Origin: Chlamydiota bacterium
GTDB lineage: Bacteria > Chlamydiota > Chlamydiia > Chlamydiales > VGMA01
Length of the DNA: 17,323 nucleotides
NCBI GenBank assembly: GCA_016866575.1
Contig: VGMA01000017.1
Span: 1-17,323, forward strand
Direction: 5' to 3'
The notes under the pieces were generated by a model. It did no database searches. It had not been told where the DNA came from and worked only from the letters and a program-made list of their open reading frames with translations. Made by a program: the position numbers and the translations under genes. Below are positions 7,763 through 15,425 of this stretch, one piece after another (position 1 is the first letter of the stretch; every line of letters starts with the position of its first letter).

Positions 7763-8951
7763 AACACTTAAGTTATTCCGTATTTTTAGATCCTCTCTTT
7801 TAATAGCAGGCACTACAATAGGTGCTGGTATGCTTGGCATTCCTTTAGTAACGGCAGGCGCCGGATTTGGGTTTGCAGCTTTGATAACGACACTTGTTTG
7901 GCTCTTCATGCTCGCTTCAGGTCTTTATCTATTAGAGGCTACTATGGCTAGCTCTTCAGGATCAAGCTTTCTTTCTTTAACAGAAAGTTATCTTGGAAAT
8001 AGGGGAAAAAAAGTGGTAGGGGTCTTATTTTTATTTCTTTACTACGCTTTGATGGTCGCTTATTTTGCTGTAGGAGCACCTTTATTTATAGAGGTATTAG
8101 GATTTAAGCTACCTTTGATAGTCTCTTATCTCATCTTTGGTCTTTTTTTTGGCGCCATTGTAGCGATTGGTCCTAAATCTATAGATGCGGTCAATGTTGT
8201 TTTAACATGCGCTATGGCAGTATTTTGGGTTTTGCTGATTGTATCGGCTTCATCTTCAGTATCAGCTGAAAGGCTCTTAGTGCAAAACTCTAGCAAAATG
8301 ATTTTTGCAATGCCTGTGCTCTTTAGTGCTTTTGGTTATCACAACATCATTCCTTCTTTATGTTCGTATATGAAAAAAGATCGAGCTGTTCTTCGTGCTT
8401 CGATTATTATTGGTACAGCTATACCTTTTGTAGTTTATCTGGTATGGCAATGGGTAATCATTGGGGGAGTGGATCAGGCCCTTATTGTTAAAGCTCTTAA
8501 AGAGGGAAAGCCCGCTACTGAAGTTTTAAAGGAAATCACAGCTAAACCCTGGATCGCACTTTTAGGGAAATACTTTGCTCTTCTTGCCATAAGCACATCT
8601 GTTTTAGGTGTGTCATTTTCCATACTCGATTTTTTAAAAGATGGCTTTAACAGCTTCAAAATGAAAGCTTCGAGGGCTTTTTTAACTTTTTTAGTATTTT
8701 TTCCTCCTCTTGTCTTTTGTCTTTACGATCCACAAATTTTTGATAAAGCTCTAGGAATTGCTGGAGGTATTGGCGAGGCATTATTGAATGGTCTCATTCC
8801 GGTGATTTTTGTTTATCTTCTTCGTTATAAGATGAAAAGGGATTTCGCTCATGAAATCGGGGGCGGCAAAATAGCCCTAGCGCTCATTGCTGTCATATCT
8901 ATTTTTGTTATGGTTATAGAAATCATATATTTATGTTCTTCTTGTCTATAA
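7755..8951 (+). CDS. tyrP: Aromatic amino-acid permease, TyrP type (HAAAP family)
   Basis: This is an inner-membrane importer for tyrosine, or another aromatic amino acid, driven by proton symport in known family members. The protein is about 398 residues of mostly hydrophobic sequence, with roughly eleven membrane segments. The family hallmark AGTTIGAGMLGIP lies in the first helix at about 18-30. A second conserved block, FGYHNIIPSL, is in the middle of the protein. The ATG at 7755 is chosen because the in-frame TTG at 7716 lies inside the -35 box. The ATG also gives the family's usual short N-terminus. There is no Shine-Dalgarno sequence, in line with a near-leaderless mRNA. Chlamydiae are amino-acid auxotrophs and Chlamydia carries tyrP genes, so host scavenging is the likely role. 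The glycosyltransferase gene follows after 39 bp and may be cotranscribed. Confidence 0.9.
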   Translation: MYKTLKLFRIFRSSLLIAGTTIGAGMLGIPLVTAGAGFGFAALITTLVWLFMLASGLYLLEATMASSSGSSFLSLTESYLGNRGKKVVGVLFLFLYYALMVAYFAVGAPLFIEVLGFKLPLIVSYLIFGLFFGAIVAIGPKSIDAVNVVLTCAMAVFWVLLIVSASSSVSAERLLVQNSSKMIFAMPVLFSAFGYHNIIPSLCSYMKKDRAVLRASIIIGTAIPFVVYLVWQWVIIGGVDQALIVKALKEGKPATEVLKEITAKPWIALLGKYFALLAISTSVLGVSFSILDFLKDGFNSFKMKASRAFLTFLVFFPPLVFCLYDPQIFDKALGIAGGIGEALLNGLIPVIFVYLLRYKMKRDFAHEIGGGKIALALIAVISIFVMVIEIIYLCSSCL

Positions 8952-8990
8952 AATGAAAACCGTGATTAGTTCATAAGAAAAGGCTTTCTT

Positions 8991-10475
8991 ATGATTACAA
9001 TCGCCTATTTCAGTTTGAAGAAGAAGAAGAAATGGGAAGACCATCTCCTCAATAGCGTGGGAGTAGGTGGCGTTGAGATCATAGCAAACCGCAAAAAAGA
9101 CCTCTCTTTTGCACAATTTTACAATGAAGTTTTGTCAAAAGCCCGTAACGATATTATCCTTTTTATCGATGAGCACGTGGATATTAGAAGTGATGATTGG
9201 GGAAGGTCGTTAACGCGCTGCTTTGAAAATGAAGATATAGGTATTGCAGGTGTTTGCGGCTCAGTAGGTCTTGGATCCTCAGGCTGCTGGTGGGATAATC
9301 ACGATTTTTTAGCTGGAAGAGTATGGTTTAAAGAAGGATCGCACACTTGGGAGACTCGTTACAGCGAAGTGATGGTAGGACAAACGCTTCCGGTAGCATG
9401 CCTTGATGGTATTTTTCTTGCTGTCCATAAGCTCAGAATCAAAACCCATTTTGATGAAAGATTTAAAGGGGGCTACTTTTACGATGTCGACTTTACTTTC
9501 AATAATCATCTTAAAGGGGTAAAGGTTGAAGTACTATTTGATATCGAGGTAGTGATCCATCAAATTCAGTACGATAAGAGTCTATGGGAGAAAAATCGTC
9601 AGATATTTTTGCAAAAAAACCGACAGATTCCTTATACCATGCCAACGAAGTTGATTATGCATGAGTATGATATTGAGATCCATGAAGGCCCAAAAATTTC
9701 GATCATTATCCCCACAAAAAAAGCCTCCATCGAGCTTTTTTCTACACTCGAATCGATCTATGAAAAGTCAACATACAGAAATAGAGAAATCATTATAGTC
9801 GATCAAAGTGGATCTAAAGATGAACAAAACAAAATCAAAGAGTTTACTAAGCTCCATGCAGATACAAGAGTATTATCATTCAAAAAGCGACATACCGCTT
9901 CTCTTTTTAATGAAATCGTAATGCTCCATCTTGCTAAGGATAGCGAACTTGTCTTATTTGCTAAAGATAATGTTATTTTAGTGAATGATGCAATCACTAG
10001 AATGACCCAGACCTTATTGGAAAATCAAAACATCTGCGGAACAGTTGGAGCAAGAATCCATTTTTCGAACAATTTTGTACGCCACACGGGATTTCAGTTG
10101 ATTACCATGGATACAGAAGAGGGTTTGGCGTTGGGGATTTCGTATCAAGGAATCAAAACGGCTTATGGATACAAAAATGAAGTAATAAAAAATATTCTCG
10201 GCTCATCTAAGGATTTTCTACTTATAGATCGCGAGGTGTTTGCCAAAGCAGGGGGATTCAATACAAGCTATGAAGAGGGCTTAGAGGATTGTGAATTAAA
10301 CATTCGGTGTATATTGCAAGGCAGAGTAAATTTTCTTTCTGCAGATGCAGTTTGCTATCAGCTTGAAGAAGATCTTCCTAAATACAAAATGCAAGATTAT
10401 GAAAGACTGGCGAATCTTGTAGATGATCATTTCGATAAGCTTTCTAGCTACTTTGAGCAAGTTTACTCTTCATAG
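8991..10475 (+). CDS. Tandem GT2-like glycosyltransferase
   Basis: This 494-residue soluble protein carries two GT-A type domains. The first (about 1-200) resembles the GT2_5-like family. It has FIDEHVDI at 58-65 with a DEH in place of the usual metal-binding DxD, LDGIFLAVHK at 139-148, and FDERFKGGYFYDVDF at 154-168. The second (about 235-475) is an ordinary family 2 fold. It opens with SIIIPT (237-242), has VGARIHF at 352-358, and a GGFNTSYEEG..EDCELNIRC block at 421-440. Its DxD position reads AKDN (324-327), so one acidic residue is missing. No membrane helix is present. AAAAGG about 8 nt before the ATG is a good ribosome binding site. Donor and acceptor sugars cannot be read from sequence. 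A role in lipopolysaccharide or other surface glycan is likely but inferred. Confidence 0.85.
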   Translation: MITIAYFSLKKKKKWEDHLLNSVGVGGVEIIANRKKDLSFAQFYNEVLSKARNDIILFIDEHVDIRSDDWGRSLTRCFENEDIGIAGVCGSVGLGSSGCWWDNHDFLAGRVWFKEGSHTWETRYSEVMVGQTLPVACLDGIFLAVHKLRIKTHFDERFKGGYFYDVDFTFNNHLKGVKVEVLFDIEVVIHQIQYDKSLWEKNRQIFLQKNRQIPYTMPTKLIMHEYDIEIHEGPKISIIIPTKKASIELFSTLESIYEKSTYRNREIIIVDQSGSKDEQNKIKEFTKLHADTRVLSFKKRHTASLFNEIVMLHLAKDSELVLFAKDNVILVNDAITRMTQTLLENQNICGTVGARIHFSNNFVRHTGFQLITMDTEEGLALGISYQGIKTAYGYKNEVIKNILGSSKDFLLIDREVFAKAGGFNTSYEEGLEDCELNIRCILQGRVNFLSADAVCYQLEEDLPKYKMQDYERLANLVDDHFDKLSSYFEQVYSS

Positions 10476-10508
10476 ATAAAAAGCTTACGATTTTTTTCAT
10501 CTAATAGA

Positions 10509-11573
10509 CTACTTGTTTTCTTCTGTAGAGTTATCCGATGTTACAGGCTCTTTATCTAATAAGTTGAACATCTCTTTTGCTTTGATCTCTAATATGCGCA
10601 CCTTATTTCCGCCAGTAAGTGTGCTAAGAATAATTTTGCCAGATTTTTCTGTTGCACTAGTAACGGAGACTTGCTTTTTCTTATTATTGAATGATGAATA
10701 GAGTTTTTTCGATCCAATAGGATTTTTAAGGATGCTTTCCATTGCCCACTTATGATCTTTGTATAGAATAGAGCAAGCACCAATATAAGAGATGGGAATG
10801 CATCTGCTTGTTTTTTTATATATCGAGTCAAAAAAACATGCAATTCCATACTCTGTGTTTACTAGTACGCTTGGATTCATAAGTTTTCCAAAAGACCAAG
10901 ACCTATTGACTTCAATTTGAGATACTGCGGTTGCTTTACCTGTTAATAGATCAACTTCCATGCTGCTTTGTTTCTCATCATCGGCAAAAATGTAGATTTT
11001 TTCATCGTAGACAAGAGCTGACCATTTAGCCGAAGGGCATTGAATCAAAACGGACGATCCTAGGCTAAAGCTTCCCTCTTTCTCAAAAACAGGTGCCGCA
11101 TAAAGATGATTTTTCTCAGGGGAAGGCTCGTTTGTATAAAAGGCCCAAATTTGCCCTTGGTGAGAGATAAGCTGTACATTCGTCAATTGAAATAAGGGAA
11201 CACCAGAGCGAAGTTTTGGTTGGACGATTTGGCTATTTCCTGAGGGCTCAAAATTGTCGTTGAGATGGGTAAGTGCTATTGTGTAAGTTAATGGTCTATC
11301 TTTAGACTTCCAGGTCCTTGTTTTATAGCGATGTTTGTTTTGCACTACTGCAGCAAAAACATAACCTTCATCTTTTGCAATTACACTGGGGCTATACAGT
11401 TTGCCTTTTACAGAGCTTAGTGAAATAAGGTGTTCTTTTTCTATCAAAGAAGTAAGCATATTTTTTTGGATATCTTTTGGAATAGAAGGAGATTTAGAGG
11501 TCCAAAAATAGCTGGTAGCTGCTAAAGCTAGGATAGTAAGAAGAAAAAATGCGCTGTAACGAAGTGCTTTCAT
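10509..11573 (-). CDS. Membrane-anchored beta-propeller protein, degenerate paralogue
   Basis: This 354-residue protein has an N-terminal membrane anchor (about 5-24), an extracytoplasmic linker, and a domain that aligns along its length with the product of the gene just upstream. Matching blocks are SPSVIAKDEGYVF (61-73), HLNDNFEP, QLISHQGQIWAFYTN, SAKWSALVYDEKIYIF (181-196), SWSFGKLMNPSVLV and FFDS (247-250). Where the upstream protein has DPADMR, EKNW, RGGTP and FFHS, this one has LTNVQL, SAKW, MNPSV and FFDS. Polar positions typical of GH130-like active sites are therefore lost. I infer a non-catalytic binding or partner protein. It starts at an ATGA overlap with the upstream stop, with AAGG 10 nt before the ATG, so it is translationally coupled. 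It ends 33 bp from the convergent glycosyltransferase gene. The family assignment is by motif only. Confidence 0.75.
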   Translation of the reverse strand: MKALRYSAFFLLTILALAATSYFWTSKSPSIPKDIQKNMLTSLIEKEHLISLSSVKGKLYSPSVIAKDEGYVFAAVVQNKHRYKTRTWKSKDRPLTYTIALTHLNDNFEPSGNSQIVQPKLRSGVPLFQLTNVQLISHQGQIWAFYTNEPSPEKNHLYAAPVFEKEGSFSLGSSVLIQCPSAKWSALVYDEKIYIFADDEKQSSMEVDLLTGKATAVSQIEVNRSWSFGKLMNPSVLVNTEYGIACFFDSIYKKTSRCIPISYIGACSILYKDHKWAMESILKNPIGSKKLYSSFNNKKKQVSVTSATEKSGKIILSTLTGGNKVRILEIKAKEMFNLLDKEPVTSDNSTEENK

Positions 11574-12637
11574 GTACGAATTTCCTTAAGTTCTTTCAAA
11601 AGTTTTTCCTTGTCTACGGTAACAAAAACGATATGTTCATCATTTTCTCCGCATGCAACAACATATTGCTTATGATTTTCGACGATTCCCGAGGGATAGA
11701 GAATCTTTCTGTGATTGAAGCGCAGGCTGTAGAGATCTTTATGGATGATCGGAAGAGTTGTCATTGATTGGATTTTGAATGGGGCAGCTGAAGAAAAAGT
11801 ATAACATCCCATGAGATAATAGTAAGATTGATGGTGACTCATCCTCGCAGCTGGCAAAACGGAGTGGAAAAAAGAGAGGTAGCTATTGTCAGATTTAATA
11901 GCAGGTGTTCCTCCTCTTAAAGCTCCATATCTCCACTCATCACTTATAGCGCTTTCATCGATCAATCGGCATAGCCCTGTTTTTAGATCAGGTTTTATGA
12001 TTGTGTGAGGAGATATTTCATAAACAAGGTAAAGCTCATTTTCAAAGACAAAGGGTGTCCAATTTTTTTCGATAGCGTACTTGCTATTTTCATAATTGAG
12101 CTTTTTGCAATCAAAGGCTTGATATTTAGATGAAACGGGATCTTTTCTCAGCTCTGTAGAAAAAAGGCGAACGATGGTTTCATCGTTTTGGCTAGGTACG
12201 GTGGTGTTAAAAATGCCAATTATCTTGCCTTCTACTTGGATGATCCTCATGTCGGCAGGATCGAGAATTTCTTTGCCAAACTGATCGGTAAAGGAAAGCA
12301 CCTCAGGGGTATTTATAGGGGTAAAATCATTTGTAAGCTCTACAACGCACACATGGATGGTTTTTGCGCTCCAGCGGGCAGATTTTGCCAAATTTTTTAA
12401 ACATCGATCAGGCTCATCCCAGCGAAAAGTGAGCAAATAGCCATTTTCTAATTTGATAAGCGATGGATTAAAACAGGTCCCTTTTAGCTCAGGAAATGAA
12501 ATTCTTTTTATCGAATCAACAGGTGAGGAAATAAATCCAGCTTTATAACTCAAAGGGAGAAATCTGATCGATGCAATAAAGATATATGCACTTATCGCAA
12601 TGAAACCGAATAGTACTGCTAAACTGAGGCGACGCAT
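11570..12637 (-). CDS. Membrane-anchored GH130/GH43-like beta-propeller protein
   Basis: The 355-residue protein has an N-terminal membrane segment (about 6-27) and then a domain with the repeating beta-strand pattern of five-bladed propeller glycosidases and phosphorylases. Motifs in order are FNPSLI at 56-61, DPADMR at 126-131, EKNW at 190-193, SPH at 209-211, RGGTP at 241-245, FFHS at 256-259, YPSGIV at 314-319 and GEND at 330-333. The DP..R and EKNW blocks resemble GH130-type active-site segments. A glycan-cleaving or glycan-binding role outside the cytoplasm is therefore plausible but unproven. The start lies 2 nt after the stop of the MFS gene and no clear ribosome binding site is visible, so expression probably depends on coupling to that gene. 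The downstream gene is a paralogue overlapping by 4 nt. Confidence 0.75.
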   Translation of the reverse strand: MRRLSLAVLFGFIAISAYIFIASIRFLPLSYKAGFISSPVDSIKRISFPELKGTCFNPSLIKLENGYLLTFRWDEPDRCLKNLAKSARWSAKTIHVCVVELTNDFTPINTPEVLSFTDQFGKEILDPADMRIIQVEGKIIGIFNTTVPSQNDETIVRLFSTELRKDPVSSKYQAFDCKKLNYENSKYAIEKNWTPFVFENELYLVYEISPHTIIKPDLKTGLCRLIDESAISDEWRYGALRGGTPAIKSDNSYLSFFHSVLPAARMSHHQSYYYLMGCYTFSSAAPFKIQSMTTLPIIHKDLYSLRFNHRKILYPSGIVENHKQYVVACGENDEHIVFVTVDKEKLLKELKEIRT

Positions 12638-12639
12638 GG

Positions 12640-14145
12640 TCAGGAATTGTAATCAATATTCTGCTTTTCCTTCAACCGAATCAAGAGGAAAGATAGTGCT
12701 AAAACAAAAGCGCATGTAAAAATATTTATCTGATAAGAGAAGAAAAAGGTTTTTGTAAGAAGTTCTGCATAAGGGGGGAGAGTGGATAATTTTTTTGCCC
12801 CTGACAGAATTTCAAGAGCGTTTTCTTGCATAGAAGGTGTCAATTTCAATCCCAGTTTCTCAATTTGATCAAAAAAATAATATCCACCAAGCTTAGTAAT
12901 AAAAATTCCAGATAGGGCAATACTAACTGAAGAAAAGATGAGCCCTAGCATATAGCTAAAAGAAACCGCAAAACCAACAGTACTTGAGCTTACGGTTTTC
13001 ATTGTATAGTAGTTGTTTAGTGGTGAAACGGTACCGAACCCTACTCCAAAGAGAGCCATAGGCAAACTAAGCCAAGCTAGTTTCATATAATTTGGGGAAA
13101 TAAGCCCTAATAGAAACATCCCCGCAATAGCTAAAATTCCGCCTATATAGATCATCTTAACAACTTGAACACGGCTAGCGATTTTTGAACCTGTAAAAGA
13201 GCCTAAAGCAAAAAACAAGGTGATGGGAAGAAAATAAAGACCTGATATCCAAGGAGCATAAAGGAGAAAGTGCTGTAAATAATAGCCTGTAAGAAATAAA
13301 ATCGTCATGAAAGAAAACATCAAAACGCTTCGAAGAGCTACACTTTTAAGCAGCTCTTTATTTTTTAATAAATCAAGACAGATGATAGGGTTTAGTTTCT
13401 TTTTAGCGTGATGATAGTAAATAAATAGAAAGAGTAATGCGATAAAAAAACTAGCAATGACTTCTAAAAACGGGACGATTTTCTGACCAAGCAAAGTAAT
13501 TGAGTAAATGAAACCAAAGGAAAAGACTACTAAATAAAAAACCCCTTGGTAATCTATCGGCTGTAAATCTTTCTTCTCAATCTGATCCTCATAACAAAAA
13601 TAAATGATGACATAAGAAAACAGGCATATCGGGATGTTGATAAAAAATATCCATCTCCAGTCAAAAAAACTCAAGATGATGCCGCTGATCACTGGACCTA
13701 ATCCAAGAGCTACTCCTGCAACAGCTAATAAGATTCCTAAAGCTCCTATTTTTTTATCTTCAGGGAAAATCAGATAGACAATTGATTGAGTAGCAGGCCA
13801 AAAACAAGCCGTTGCTGCCCCTTGAGCGATTCTCCAGATAATAATCTCGCTTCCACTCTTACTTGAGCCAGCAAAAGCTGAAGAGACAATAAATAAAAGC
13901 ATTCCCGATAAAAGAAGCCTTTTATGGCCGACAATATCGCTGATTCTTCCTGATACAATCATAAGAGAAGCAAAAGAAAGAAGAAATCCACTCATAACCC
14001 ACTCCGTTGCAAGGAGCGATAAAGATAGTTCTTGTTGGATTCGTACTAGAGCTAGATTAATAGCATTAACATCAAAACTTGCTAAAAAATTGGTAAGAGA
14101 CAACCCAAAGAGTATAAGATAGATATGTTTGTTCTTCTTTTCCAT
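12640..14145 (-). CDS. MFS transporter, DHA2 (14-helix) type
   Basis: This 501-residue inner-membrane protein has the pattern of the drug:proton antiporter DHA2 (EmrB/QacA-like) group. The first helix has FDVNAINLAL (24-33). Motif A is GRISDIVGHKR at 66-76 and an RIAQGAA block is at 105-111. Motif C is GVALGLGPVISG at 144-155, followed by FDWRWIFFINIP at 161-172. The hydrophobicity pattern fits about 14 membrane segments. The group exports drugs and other amphipathic compounds in exchange for protons. The substrate cannot be read here. It is the first gene of an operon with two anchored propeller proteins, so a glycoconjugate or envelope precursor is as reasonable a cargo as a toxic compound. 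A possible -10 box (TATGAT) lies 8 nt before the ATG. No Shine-Dalgarno is seen. Confidence 0.9.
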   Translation of the reverse strand: MEKKNKHIYLILFGLSLTNFLASFDVNAINLALVRIQQELSLSLLATEWVMSGFLLSFASLMIVSGRISDIVGHKRLLLSGMLLFIVSSAFAGSSKSGSEIIIWRIAQGAATACFWPATQSIVYLIFPEDKKIGALGILLAVAGVALGLGPVISGIILSFFDWRWIFFINIPICLFSYVIIYFCYEDQIEKKDLQPIDYQGVFYLVVFSFGFIYSITLLGQKIVPFLEVIASFFIALLFLFIYYHHAKKKLNPIICLDLLKNKELLKSVALRSVLMFSFMTILFLTGYYLQHFLLYAPWISGLYFLPITLFFALGSFTGSKIASRVQVVKMIYIGGILAIAGMFLLGLISPNYMKLAWLSLPMALFGVGFGTVSPLNNYYTMKTVSSSTVGFAVSFSYMLGLIFSSVSIALSGIFITKLGGYYFFDQIEKLGLKLTPSMQENALEILSGAKKLSTLPPYAELLTKTFFFSYQINIFTCAFVLALSFLLIRLKEKQNIDYNS

Positions 14146-14153
14146 TGTCTTGA

Positions 14154-14182
14154 ATCATACAAATCTAAAAATTAATAAAATA
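14154..14182 (-). promoter_or_regulatory. Possible promoter of the MFS/propeller operon
   Basis: TATGAT (14159-14154) with TATTTT (14182-14177) 17 bp upstream on the minus strand. The -35 box is poor. If it is used, transcription would begin 1-3 nt before the start codon at 14145. Confidence 0.3.
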
Positions 14183-14239
14183 GTTTTTTATTAAGTTGCT
14201 GCAATTTATTTATTTGAGTAATAAGAGTGTTATTATTAA

Positions 14240-14268
14240 TTTAAAATAATTTTTTAAAGTGATATAAT
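14240..14268 (+). promoter_or_regulatory. Likely promoter of the acidic-protein gene
   Basis: TTTAAA (14240-14245), 17 bp, then a perfect TATAAT (14263-14268). Transcription should start near 14275, giving an 18-nt leader that contains the GGAGG ribosome binding site. The surrounding 14160-14280 stretch is almost pure A/T. Confidence 0.6.
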
Positions 14269-14292
14269 TTTATAAATAATTTGGAGGTTTTC

Positions 14293-15180
14293 ATGCATTC
14301 TATTAACAATTCTATCGAATTCAGAGCTATGGATCTAGAAGGTAAGGTATTTGAGGCCTATTTCAATAAAGGTAAGTCTAGTGCTTACAGAGTATTAGCA
14401 AATGAGCCTGATCTTAGGGTTGTTTCTATAGTGCTTGCAAGAATGAATAATGTTACTGTCTCTGGTAAATCCATCTGTGACTCTATAGGTTTTGGCCACC
14501 ACATTCTCGCCAATTTAGGTAAAGATGACGAAGTTGAATCTGATGGTTCTACTTCCGGAGAAAGTTCAGTAGATGAAGAAGAACACTCGCAAAGTGTAAT
14601 CAATCATCTAGTGCAAGCTTCTTTGTTTAGTAAAATAGATATTGATCTTCATAAAGACTACATTGGCCAAGGTGCTCACATTGATGCGATCAAAGAAGAA
14701 TGCGAAAACAAAATTCATGAAAAAATCAATTTAGCAGATCCAGTTCATGAAATACGACTAAATTGGGTGGCTGATCAGCACGAGAAAATGATGGAAAGAG
14801 CTTTCCAGGGTGTAAATGAAGACGAATCAGATGATGAAATGGAGATAATTCACGAAGAAGCTAGGCAATTACTTAAAGATATAGATGATTTTGGCTTAAG
14901 CTTAGATCAGTTTGAAAATGAAATAGGACAAGATATTCAAAAACTTGAAAATGAAAGTAGTGAGCTATTTATCAAGTCGATTGAAGAGCCGCAAGTAAAA
15001 ATGATACATGAAGACGAATCAGATGATGAAGAGTTATTGGAGGCGAGGAAACTGGCTGATGAGGTTATTCAAGACTTAGATGCTTTTGAAGTTGCAATCG
15101 ACCAGCAATTAGTAGAAATAGAAAAGGACATTTCACATTTTTTTGAAGGATTTGAGAAAGTCAAAAATAATAAAGAATAG
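14293..15180 (+). CDS. Highly acidic protein with internal duplication, unknown function
   Basis: The start is the ATG at 14293. GGAGG at 14283-14287 lies 5 nt upstream, and the earlier in-frame TTG at 14281 overlaps this ribosome binding site. The 295-residue protein matches no family I know. Residues 1-85 look like a small mixed fold. Next comes an acidic Ser/Asp/Glu linker (DGSTSGESSVDEEEHSQ), then a helical, strongly acidic C-terminal two thirds. EDESDDE occurs at 176-182 and again at 240-246. Each copy is followed by about 45 similar residues of helix (EARQLLKDIDDF.. and EARKLADEVIQDLDAF..), so this part arose by tandem duplication. There is no signal peptide or membrane segment. SDDE-type sites fit the consensus of host casein kinase 2. 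A secreted effector is a possible reading, a cytoplasmic scaffold another. Confidence 0.8.
   Translation: MHSINNSIEFRAMDLEGKVFEAYFNKGKSSAYRVLANEPDLRVVSIVLARMNNVTVSGKSICDSIGFGHHILANLGKDDEVESDGSTSGESSVDEEEHSQSVINHLVQASLFSKIDIDLHKDYIGQGAHIDAIKEECENKIHEKINLADPVHEIRLNWVADQHEKMMERAFQGVNEDESDDEMEIIHEEARQLLKDIDDFGLSLDQFENEIGQDIQKLENESSELFIKSIEEPQVKMIHEDESDDEELLEARKLADEVIQDLDAFEVAIDQQLVEIEKDISHFFEGFEKVKNNKE
14816..15030 (+). repeat. 23-bp exact direct repeat within the acidic gene
   Basis: The 23 bp at 14816-14838 recur without change at 15008-15030, exactly 192 bp (64 codons) apart. They encode the paired EDESDDE motifs. The flanking codons have diverged, so this is the best-kept part of an older internal duplication. 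Confidence 0.9.
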
Positions 15181-15264
15181 AAAGATGAATAGCTCTAATC
15201 CTTTCATCTTTCAGCTAAATCAGTGACTTAAAATCATTGTGGAAAAGTTGAAGAAAAATTGTGT

Positions 15265-15303
15265 AAAAAAAAAGCTCTTAATGCGAATTAAGAGCTTTTT
15301 TTA
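15265..15303. terminator. Bidirectional terminator between the acidic gene and the dnaQ-like gene
   Basis: AGCTCTTAAT (15273-15282) and ATTAAGAGCT (15287-15296) form a perfect 10-bp stem closed by a GCGA tetraloop. An A-run lies on the left and a T-run on the right, so it works on both strands. A second, weaker hairpin right after the upstream stop (15180-15188 with 15204-15212) lacks a T-tract. The remaining DNA to 15425 shows no gene. Confidence 0.88.
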
Positions 15304-15425
15304 TGATTTTTTAATGAAACCTAAAACAGCCTTTAAGATTTAAGTGCTTGCTTTTAAAGGTTTTAGTGGTTTTACTCAAAATATTATCAATGACTAACGA
15401 TTTTATGTTCAGCGATTGTTCAAAA

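Noticed and set aside
14160..14280. AT-rich divergent region as a replication origin or attachment site
   Set aside because: No DnaA boxes, iterons, integrase gene or tRNA are nearby; promoters explain the composition.
14281..14292. TTG start for the acidic protein
   Set aside because: The TTG overlaps the GGAGG ribosome binding site that clearly serves the ATG at 14293.
15180..15212. Hairpin directly after the acidic-protein stop as terminator
   Set aside because: The 9-bp AT-rich stem has no T-tract, whereas the hairpin at 15265-15303 is a full intrinsic terminator.
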